Assembly: GCA_034506455.1 (NCBI GenBank)
Contig: JAPDPN010000081.1
Span: forward strand, 1 to 14,244
Origin: Fontimicrobium_A sp034506455
Lineage (GTDB): Bacteria; Zhuqueibacterota; Zhuqueibacteria; Residuimicrobiales; Krinioviventaceae
Length of the DNA: 14,244 bases
Direction of reading: 5' to 3'
The notes beneath the pieces were generated by a model, which did not search any database, was not told where the DNA came from, and saw only the letters and a list, made by a program, of their open reading frames with translations. Below are positions 1 to 5,874 of the stretch, in pieces; the first letter of the stretch is position 1, and every line of letters starts with the position of its first letter. Both the position numbers and the translations under genes were made by a program.

Positions 1-666
1 GACTTGCGACAAGATACCGTTTTTGTCGATGCGGACGGCAACCTGGTCGTCAATCGGCCTTATGTCTATCGCACCGTAAGCGACGCCGAATATGCCGCTT
101 ATTTCGGTTACAGCCGACGGTACGATCGTCGAACCTCATTCGGAATGAATGCCAAGATTGTTCATAAAGGAGTAGGCGACCACTCGGCTTGGGGTATCGG
201 TTTCGACATCGGGGTTCTTTGGAACGCTTGGCGGCAACTCAAGGTGGGCATCAATCTGCAGGATGCGACAACCACTCTGCTCGCCTGGAATACATCGAAA
301 AAAGAACTTATCGCGCCGACTCTCAAAAGCGGCGTCTCGTATCCATTCCTGTTCCCAAAGTGGAAAAGTCGCATTCTTTTTGCCGCCGACGCCGATTTGA
401 GATTCGAAGGTCGACATTCCAATGCCGACATTTACTGGGGCGACGTCAGCCTGAATTTTCGCTTTGGGGCGGAATTCATTCTGCTCAATAGTCTGGCCGT
501 GCGCATCGGCAGAGATGATTTGGGCTGCCTGACTGCCGGCGCCGGATTTGCGTTACCGAGATTGTACATCGACTATGCCTTCATGAATCACACGGACCTC
601 AAGGAGACACATCGGGTATCGCTTCGTCTGCGCCTCGAAGAAGAGCGTTTCCGTAGAAAGAATTAG
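1..666 (+). CDS. PorV/PorQ-type outer-membrane beta-barrel protein, C-terminal part
   Basis: This is the last 221 residues of a gene whose start lies left of the window; the frame is open from base 1. The protein is a chain of alternating polar and hydrophobic strands with many Gly and aromatic residues, as in an outer-membrane barrel (for example WGIGFDIGVLWNAWRQLKVGINL, broken here as WGIGFDIGVLW then RQLKVGINL). Near the end come a strand with AVRIGRDD, AGAGFALP, a DYAF strand and a final HRVSLRLRL strand. This order (R-x-G, AGxG, DYA, HRxSL) is what I know from the C-terminal half of PorV/PorQ-type proteins, which are abundant in FCB bacteria and in some are type IX secretion or attachment components. 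The exact role here is unknown. It is separated from the next gene by 154 bases that include a possible terminator, so it is probably the end of a separate transcript. The barrel call is firm; the subfamily is less so. Confidence 0.7.
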   Translation, partial: DLRQDTVFVDADGNLVVNRPYVYRTVSDAEYAAYFGYSRRYDRRTSFGMNAKIVHKGVGDHSAWGIGFDIGVLWNAWRQLKVGINLQDATTTLLAWNTSKKELIAPTLKSGVSYPFLFPKWKSRILFAADADLRFEGRHSNADIYWGDVSLNFRFGAEFILLNSLAVRIGRDDLGCLTAGAGFALPRLYIDYAFMNHTDLKETHRVSLRLRLEEERFRRKN

Positions 667-735
667 CCCGCAGCCGCACAAACAACCATTCCGTTTCTGC
701 TGAACCGATTTTTTTTACTTAAATGGCAAAATATC

Positions 736-757
736 AGTTGACTATCAGCTTTTTTTT
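736..757 (+). terminator. Possible short intrinsic terminator (hairpin plus T8)
   Basis: AGTTGA (736-741), a three-base loop CTA, and TCAGCT (745-750) can form a six-pair stem including one G-U pair, followed by eight T (750-757). The form is that of a Rho-independent terminator for the barrel gene ending at 666, but the stem is short and only half G/C, so strength is doubtful. A second T8 run at 709-716 has no good stem before it. The hairpin overlaps the -35 element of the promoter annotated at 738-766. Confidence 0.35.
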
Positions 758-766
758 CCGTAAAAT
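738..766 (+). promoter_or_regulatory. Sigma70-type promoter for the yicC-led gene run
   Basis: TTGACT (738-743, five of six matches to TTGACA) is followed by exactly 17 bases and then TAAAAT (761-766, five of six matches to TATAAT). The spacer contains the T tract. A start of transcription near 773 would leave a leader of about 48 bases before the yicC ATG at 821. It lies in the only sizeable intergenic gap and points at the 13-kb co-directional run. The pattern is unlike the Bacteroidota promoter form (TTTG and TAnnTTTG). Seen directly in the sequence; activity is inferred. Confidence 0.65.
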
Positions 767-820
767 TTAAACTAATGATAAAACAGAACGTTAAGCTGTA
801 GAAGCAAATTTGGCGGCAGC

Positions 821-1699
821 ATGATTGCAAGCATGACCGGATATGGACGCGGCAGCGCGGTTGTCGACGAGTGTGAAATCGTTGTCGAAGTCAGGAGCGT
901 CAACAACCGCTTTCTCGACATTGTACTCAAAGCGCCTGTCATCCTCAACTCGTATGAAAACCAAATTCGCGAACTTGTCGGAAATTTTTTGAGCCGCGGC
1001 CGGGTCAGCATCGTCGTAACCGCAAAAAACGGCGGCGAAATCGGACAAAAAACCACGCTCAACCATGCGATGGTGGCGGGATATGTGGCGGCTGCAGAGG
1101 AAATACGATGCAAATACTCGATCGGCGGCTCCTTGGATTTGGCCGCGCTTCTCTCCCTGCCGAATGTAATCGAAATTGAAACGGAGAGCGAGAAGGGAGG
1201 GCAAATCTGGGAGTGCACGCGAAGCGCCCTTGAAGAAGCGCTGCTGCAGGTCAAAAGCATGCGTTTTCGGGAAGGCGAAGAGCTGCGCAAAGATTTCGAG
1301 AAGCGTCTCGACGCGATGGGTCAAATCGTCCGGCGCATTGAGGCTCTGGCCAAGGACGCACCGATGGTCAAGTTCGAACGGCTCAGCGAACGCATCAGCA
1401 GGTTTTTTCCGGATGAAAAAGTCGATCAGGAACGCCTTGAAATGGAGCTGGCCGTCATCGCGGACCGCATCGACATCACGGAAGAGCTGACGCGCTTTGA
1501 CAGCCATTTGGCGCATTTTCGCGAACTGCTCGACGCCGAGACTTCACAAGGGCGCAAGCTCAATTTTCTTTTGCAGGAGATGAACCGCGAAGCCAATACC
1601 ATGTCGTCCAAATCTTACAGCGCCGAAATCGCGCATTTGGTGGTGGAAATTAAAGAAGAGATCGAAAAGCTTCGCGAGCAGGTGCAGAACATTGAATGA
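821..1699 (+). CDS. yicC: YicC family endoribonuclease
   Basis: A 292-residue protein of normal family length (E. coli YicC is 287). The family has been reported to be an endoribonuclease that acts on RNA, including small RNAs, in the cytoplasm. The start is firm because the family begins with a short M-I-x-S-M-T-G-Y-G motif, present here at residues 1-9. The N-terminal YicC domain spans about residues 1-155. The C-terminal DUF1732 domain holds the strongest signature: DRIDITEELTRFDSHL at 215-230 and GRKLNFLLQEMNREANTMSSK (split as GRKLNFLLQEM at 244-254 and NREANTMSSK at 255-264). Between them lies a charged helical region. There is no clear Shine-Dalgarno sequence before the ATG, unlike several downstream genes. 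It is first behind the promoter at 738-766 and its stop codon overlaps the gmk start. YicC next to gmk and rpoZ is a common bacterial arrangement, which supports the call. Confidence 0.95.
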   Translation: MIASMTGYGRGSAVVDECEIVVEVRSVNNRFLDIVLKAPVILNSYENQIRELVGNFLSRGRVSIVVTAKNGGEIGQKTTLNHAMVAGYVAAAEEIRCKYSIGGSLDLAALLSLPNVIEIETESEKGGQIWECTRSALEEALLQVKSMRFREGEELRKDFEKRLDAMGQIVRRIEALAKDAPMVKFERLSERISRFFPDEKVDQERLEMELAVIADRIDITEELTRFDSHLAHFRELLDAETSQGRKLNFLLQEMNREANTMSSKSYSAEIAHLVVEIKEEIEKLREQVQNIE

Positions 1700-2294
1700 A
1701 AAAGCTGCAAAAGGTCTGTTGGTCGTACTTTCCTCGCCCTCAGGAGGCGGCAAGACAACCGTCATCAAAAAGATCCTCGAGAGTGCACCGCCGAACTATT
1801 GCTACTCGATCTCAATGACGACGCGGCCGCGGCGCGAGGGCGAAAAGGACGGCGTCGATTATTTTTTCGTCGATGACGAAACGTTTCAAAACGCAATCCG
1901 GCATGGCGATCTTATCGAATTCGAAAAGGTACACGATTGGTATTACGGCACGCCCAAAAGTCGCCTGCTGGAACAACTGGAGGCCGGCAAAGTCATCTTT
2001 ATGGATTTGGACGTTTACGGCGCCCTGCATATCAAACGGGAATTCGACGGTCGGGCGCTGTTGATTTTCCTCAAACCGCCGAGCATCGACGAGCTCATCC
2101 GCAGGCTCTGCAGCCGATCGACCGAGACCCCCGCGCAGATCGAGCGGCGTCTCGAACGCCTGCCGGACGAGCTGGCCAAGGCGGATCAATTCGATGCGGT
2201 CATTGTCAATGCGGATCTCGACGAGACCGTTTCCAAAGTCAATGCATTGATAAACGAAAGGTTAAAACGTAGCTCCATGGAGGTCTGTTCATGA
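1692..2294 (+). CDS. gmk: Guanylate kinase
   Basis: Transfers phosphate from ATP to GMP, giving GDP; essential for guanine nucleotide supply in the cytoplasm. The 200-residue length fits. The P-loop is SPSGGGKT at 15-22; the first Gly of the usual GxxGxGK form is Ser, similar to the SAPSG form I know from Bacteroidota enzymes, so probably harmless. GMP-site motifs follow: TTRPRR at 43-48, DGVDYFF at 53-59, YYGTP at 84-88 and MDLDVYGA at 104-111. The lid region has LCSRSTETPAQIERRL at 139-154. The most likely start is TTG at 1692, inside the last codons of yicC (8-base overlap), with AGCAGG about 9 bases upstream; no ATG or GTG precedes the P-loop in this frame. This suggests translational coupling to yicC. 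The stop overlaps the rpoZ ATG by four bases. Confidence 0.95.
   Translation: MNEKAAKGLLVVLSSPSGGGKTTVIKKILESAPPNYCYSISMTTRPRREGEKDGVDYFFVDDETFQNAIRHGDLIEFEKVHDWYYGTPKSRLLEQLEAGKVIFMDLDVYGALHIKREFDGRALLIFLKPPSIDELIRRLCSRSTETPAQIERRLERLPDELAKADQFDAVIVNADLDETVSKVNALINERLKRSSMEVCS
2279..2283 (+). promoter_or_regulatory. Shine-Dalgarno site for rpoZ
   Basis: GGAGG, seven bases before the rpoZ ATG at 2291 and inside the last codons of gmk. It fixes the rpoZ start at an ATGA overlap with the gmk stop. Confidence 0.8.
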
Positions 2295-2587
2295 CGGAAG
2301 CAATTCCTTTGGAAAAACTGACGGAAAAGTGCAGCAGTATTTACGAGGCCGTGGTGATTATTGCCCGCCGGGCGCGGCAGATCAACGAAATGCAGCGGCG
2401 GCTGATCGAACAGCAGGTTGTTCCTGCTCAATCTGAAACAAAAGATTCGGATGAAAGCGATGACATGCCGCTGGATCGCGATTATATCGACGGGCAATAT
2501 TTAAAGCTGCCCAAGCCCACCACGATCGCTTTGAAAGAAATGCTCGAAGGCAAACTGTCCTTTGAGTACATCGAGCCGGAAGAGTAA
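2291..2587 (+). CDS. rpoZ: RNA polymerase omega subunit
   Basis: Omega is the small RNA polymerase subunit that clamps beta-prime and aids assembly. The 98-residue protein has the family core: an N-terminal helix region, then YEAVVIIARRARQIN at 18-32 (ARRARQ is the hallmark), an acidic linker around 48-60, and a C-terminal segment IALKEMLEGKLSF at 79-91 that resembles the usual end of omega proteins. The start is decided by the GGAGG site. In E. coli, omega residues just after the initiator Met (the MAR motif) help form (p)ppGpp site 1; here the N-terminus reads MTEAIPLEK and that motif is absent, so site 1 is probably not formed in the same way (inference). It lies between gmk (4-base overlap) and coaBC (2-base gap), its usual place in many bacteria. 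Confidence 0.92.
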   Translation: MTEAIPLEKLTEKCSSIYEAVVIIARRARQINEMQRRLIEQQVVPAQSETKDSDESDDMPLDRDYIDGQYLKLPKPTTIALKEMLEGKLSFEYIEPEE

Positions 2588-2589
2588 GC

Positions 2590-3792
2590 GTGGAACTGAG
2601 CGGCAAAAAACTGCTGGTCGGAGTATGCGGCGGCATCGCCGCTTACAAGGCCGCCTATTTGGTTCGGGAACTGGTCAAGCACGGCGCCCGCGTACGTGTA
2701 GTGATGACCGAAGCGGCACGGCAGTTTATTGCCCCCTTGACATTCGAGACATTATGCGGTGAGCCGGTCGGTTTGGATTTGTTTCCCGCGCAGGGCGGCG
2801 CGGCGACTGTGCACATCGATTGGGCGCGTTGGGCCGATGCGATTGTCATCTGCCCTGCCACGGCCAACACGATCGCCAAACTCGCCAACGGTATTGCAGA
2901 CAACCTGCTGACCTCGCTGGCGCTTGCGGCGACCGTTCCGCTGATCGTTTGCCCGGCGATGAACGTCGAAATGTACAAGAATCCGCTCTATCGTAGAAAC
3001 GAAAACAGACTGCGCGAAGCGGGCGTCCGGATCGTCGATCCGGAGGCCGGAGAGCTGGCCTGCGGTGAAGTCGGCGCCGGGCGCTTGGCGGAAACCGAGC
3101 AGATCCTCTGGGCGATTCAGTGCGCTTTATTCGGCACACAAGAATTTCGCGGTCGCCGATTTTTGATCACCGCCGGGCCGACGCGGGAGCCGATCGATCC
3201 GGTTCGTTACCTGTCCAACCGCAGCTCGGGAAAAATGGGTTTTGCCCTTGCCGAAGCTGCGGTCCTGCGCGGCGCCGAGGTGACGCTGATCAGCGGTCCA
3301 ACCTATTTGAAACCGATTGCCGCGCTTTGTCATATACCGGTTACCACAGCCGAAGAAATGGCCGAGCAGGTCGAACGGAGGCTGGCGGAAAGCGACGTTC
3401 TGATTATGGCTGCGGCGCCGGCCGATTTTCGATGCGCCGAGTTTTCGCCGCAGAAACGTCCGAAAAACGATGTGCTTCAGCTGACGTTGGTAAACACCAC
3501 GGATATTCTTCGCGCTGCCGGTGAGCACAAAGGAAATAGAATACACGTCGGTTTCTCTCTCGAGACCGACAACGGATTGGAAAAAGCACGACGAAAGCTT
3601 GAGGAGAAAAATTGCGACATTATGGTGTTGAATCCGGCCGACGATCCCGAAGCCGGGTTTGAAGTCGACACCAACAAGATCACGCTGCTTTTTGCCGACG
3701 GCCGCGAGAAAAAGTTCGAAAAAATGAGCAAGCGTCGAGCGGCAGATGAAATCTTGACCGCAGTCGGTGAACTGCTGAGAGCTGAGGCGTGA
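2590..3792 (+). CDS. coaBC: Bifunctional CoaBC: phosphopantothenoylcysteine decarboxylase/synthase
   Basis: Two consecutive steps of coenzyme A synthesis: CoaB ligates cysteine to 4'-phosphopantothenate using CTP, and CoaC, an FMN enzyme, decarboxylates the product. At 400 residues it is close to E. coli (406). The CoaC half (1 to about 182) has GVCGGIAAYKA at 11-21, His75 in HIDWARWAD, the substrate motif PAMNVEMY at 122-129 and Cys158 in LACGEVGAGR. The CoaB half (from about 189) has AGPTREPIDPVR at 195-206, Asn210 in YLSNRSSGKMG, AAAPADFR at 274-281 and Lys289. His75, Asn125, Cys158, Asn210, Ala275/276 and Lys289 all fall at the E. coli numbers as I recall them, so the active sites look intact. 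Oddities: the last Trp of PxMNxxMW is Tyr, and AAVAD is AAPAD. The GTG start at 2590 is 2 bases after rpoZ, with GGA nine bases upstream. Confidence 0.95.
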   Translation: MELSGKKLLVGVCGGIAAYKAAYLVRELVKHGARVRVVMTEAARQFIAPLTFETLCGEPVGLDLFPAQGGAATVHIDWARWADAIVICPATANTIAKLANGIADNLLTSLALAATVPLIVCPAMNVEMYKNPLYRRNENRLREAGVRIVDPEAGELACGEVGAGRLAETEQILWAIQCALFGTQEFRGRRFLITAGPTREPIDPVRYLSNRSSGKMGFALAEAAVLRGAEVTLISGPTYLKPIAALCHIPVTTAEEMAEQVERRLAESDVLIMAAAPADFRCAEFSPQKRPKNDVLQLTLVNTTDILRAAGEHKGNRIHVGFSLETDNGLEKARRKLEEKNCDIMVLNPADDPEAGFEVDTNKITLLFADGREKKFEKMSKRRAADEILTAVGELLRAEA

Positions 3793-3793
3793 C

Positions 3794-4489
3794 ATGCTCG
3801 AGGAACTAGAACAATTTTTATTGCAGGACATTGAATTATACGGCGATGCGCAAATTCCGCGGTCGGCTTTGGTCGTTGATGCCGATCTTCAAACCTATGC
3901 AGCGGAAGCGGCGCCCTGGCAAGGCGCGGAAACCCTCGATGCACTGGACCTCGCCATCCGTTCCTGCATGAAATGCTCGCTTGGCAAGCTGCGTCATCAG
4001 TTTGTGTTCGGCGAGGGTAATCCGAATGCCCGCATCCTTTTGGTAGGCGAAGCGCCGGGCGCGGATGAAGATCGGCTCGGCAGACCGTTTGTCGGCGAGG
4101 CCGGTGAGCTTTTGACCAAAATGCTTGCGGCCATCGGCTTGCAGCGAAGCGACGTCTACATTTGCAACCTGCTCAAATGCAGACCGCCGCGCAACCGCGA
4201 TCCTCTTCCTGAGGAAATCGCCTTTTGCAGGCCGTATTTATTCAAGCAGATTGAATTGATTAACCCACTGACTATTTTATGTTTGGGAAGGTTTGCCGCG
4301 CAATCGCTGTTGAACACTGACGAAGCGATCAGCAATCTGAGACAAAAATGGTTTACATTCAACAAGGCGTTTGTGTTGGTGACCTATCATCCGGCGGCGC
4401 TGCTTCGGTCGCCGCAATATAAACGACCGGCATGGGAAGATTTACAGCTTTTCAAGCAAAAGCTGGTCGAATTGGGCATTTGCAGTTAA
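3794..4489 (+). CDS. udg: Uracil-DNA glycosylase, family 4 (iron-sulfur type)
   Basis: Removes uracil from DNA, starting base-excision repair of deaminated cytosine or misincorporated dUMP. The 231-residue protein has the family 4 signature: GEAPGADEDRLGRPFVGEAG (residues 85-104), the NLLKCRPPRNRDP strand (125-137), and the second active-site motif HPAALLRSP at 199-207. Four cysteines fit the 4Fe-4S cluster: Cys58 and Cys61 (CMKC), Cys129 and Cys145. About 50 residues precede the first cysteine pair, a poorly conserved N-terminal extension as seen in the group often labelled phage SPO1 DNA polymerase-related protein. The ATG is one base after the coaBC stop with GAGG six bases upstream (3784-3787). 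The stop directly abuts the dnaB start, which ties this repair enzyme to the replicative helicase in expression. Family assignment is firm. Confidence 0.93.
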   Translation: MLEELEQFLLQDIELYGDAQIPRSALVVDADLQTYAAEAAPWQGAETLDALDLAIRSCMKCSLGKLRHQFVFGEGNPNARILLVGEAPGADEDRLGRPFVGEAGELLTKMLAAIGLQRSDVYICNLLKCRPPRNRDPLPEEIAFCRPYLFKQIELINPLTILCLGRFAAQSLLNTDEAISNLRQKWFTFNKAFVLVTYHPAALLRSPQYKRPAWEDLQLFKQKLVELGICS

Positions 4490-5866
4490 GTGAATATGGC
4501 AAAAGCAGAAGAGACAACCCGCATTCCCCCGCAGGCGATGGAAGCCGAAAATTCGGTCATCGGCGCCATGCTGCTTTCCTCCGAAGCGGTGAATACGGCG
4601 GTGGAACTGCTGGATGAAACGTGCTTTTATAAAGAGGCGCACAAGAAAATTTTTATGGCCGCCTTGGCGCTGCATGAAAAGAACCTGCCGGTCGATGTTT
4701 TGACCGTTGCCAACGAGCTGGAAAAGCGCGGTCAACTCGAAGCGGTGGGCGGCCATTATTATTTGACCGAACTGGTGGAACGCGTGCCGGGCACGGCTAA
4801 TGTCGAACATCATTGCAAAATTGTGCTCGACCGCGCGCTGCTGCGCAAGCTGATCACCATCGCCGATGAAATTCAGCAGGAATGCTATCAGCATGGTCAG
4901 GATGCCATCGACATCATAGACGCGGCGGAACGCAAGATCTTTGCGTTGTCCGAGAATAAGGCGCGCAAAGATTACACCCACATCAAGCCCGTGGTCATGA
5001 AGGCCATGGACAAGATCGATGAGAATTCGCGCAAACAAGGCCATGTAACCGGCATTCCGACCGGTTTTCATAAACTGGATCACATTCTCTCGGGACTGCA
5101 GAATTCCGATTTGATCATTTTAGCCGCACGACCGTCTATGGGGAAAACGGCATTGGCGCTGAATATCGCCCGAAACGCGGCGGTAAACGGTCATCCGGTT
5201 GCTATTTTTAGCCTCGAAATGGCGGACTATCAGCTGGCTATGCGTATGTTGTGTTCCGAGGCGCGCCTCGACTCGCATCGCGTCCGTTTGGGAAAACTGA
5301 CCGAAAGCGAATGGCAGCTGCTGGCGCAGTCGGCTTCAAAACTCTTTTCTATGCCGATTTTCATCGATGATACGCCCGGCATTACCGTCTTAGAATTGCG
5401 TTCCAAGGCGCGACGTTTAAAGGCCGAGCACAACATCGGGCTGATCGTCATCGACTATCTGCAGCTGATGCGCCTTGCGACGCGCGTCGAAAACCGACAA
5501 ATCGAAATCGCCATGATTTCGCAGTCGCTGAAAAACCTGGCCAAGGAACTTGACATCCCGGTGTTGGCGCTCTCACAATTGTCGCGTGCCGTTGAAGCGC
5601 GCAGCGATGGAAGGCCGGTTTTGTCCGACCTACGCGAATCCGGCGCCATTGAGCAGGACGCGGACGTCGTTATTTTCATCCACCGACCGGCGCAGGCGAA
5701 GGGTGATGAAATCGACGGCCAAACGCGCGCCGAGATCATCGTTGCCAAACAGCGAAACGGGCCGACCGGAGACATCGAGTTGGTCTTTCTCAGCAAATAC
5801 GTTCAATTTGCCAATTTGGAAGATTATCGGGAAGAAATTCCCGTCTTCCGTGAAGATCTATTTTAA
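4490..5866 (+). CDS. dnaB: Replicative DNA helicase DnaB
   Basis: Hexameric ATP-driven helicase that unwinds DNA at the replication fork and recruits primase. Length 458 residues, typical for an intein-free DnaB. The N-terminal helical domain begins with PPQAMEAENSVIGAML (13-28), the hallmark of DnaB, and runs to about 110. A linker follows, then the RecA-like domain: TGFHKLD at 191-197, Walker A ARPSMGKT at 213-220, catalytic-Glu motif SLEM at 241-244, Walker B LIVIDYLQL at 318-326, LSQLSRAVEAR at 361-371, SDLRESGAIEQDAD at 379-392, and the finger segment VAKQRNGPTG at 418-427. The start is GTG at 4490, directly after the udg stop; an in-frame ATG at 4496 is a close alternative and no clear Shine-Dalgarno site decides between them. 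No intein or frameshift interrupts it. rel follows after eight bases. Confidence 0.96.
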   Translation: MNMAKAEETTRIPPQAMEAENSVIGAMLLSSEAVNTAVELLDETCFYKEAHKKIFMAALALHEKNLPVDVLTVANELEKRGQLEAVGGHYYLTELVERVPGTANVEHHCKIVLDRALLRKLITIADEIQQECYQHGQDAIDIIDAAERKIFALSENKARKDYTHIKPVVMKAMDKIDENSRKQGHVTGIPTGFHKLDHILSGLQNSDLIILAARPSMGKTALALNIARNAAVNGHPVAIFSLEMADYQLAMRMLCSEARLDSHRVRLGKLTESEWQLLAQSASKLFSMPIFIDDTPGITVLELRSKARRLKAEHNIGLIVIDYLQLMRLATRVENRQIEIAMISQSLKNLAKELDIPVLALSQLSRAVEARSDGRPVLSDLRESGAIEQDADVVIFIHRPAQAKGDEIDGQTRAEIIVAKQRNGPTGDIELVFLSKYVQFANLEDYREEIPVFREDLF

Positions 5867-5874
5867 TTTTGTAA

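Noticed and set aside
709..716. T8 run as a second terminator
   Set aside because: No stem of more than four pairs can be formed directly before it.
791..1516. Long open frame on the minus strand (241 codons) opposite yicC
   Set aside because: It mirrors the yicC reading frame; its protein has no recognisable motif, and the plus-strand gene is certain.
3127..3831. Minus-strand open frame of 234 codons opposite coaBC
   Set aside because: A shadow of codon bias in coaBC; the sequence is low-quality and has no motif or ribosome binding site.
4442..5083. Minus-strand open frame of 213 codons opposite dnaB
   Set aside because: Lies opposite the conserved N-terminal domain of dnaB and shows no family signature.
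4490..5866. Intein in dnaB, a frequent insertion site
   Set aside because: The helicase motifs follow each other at normal spacing with no insert.
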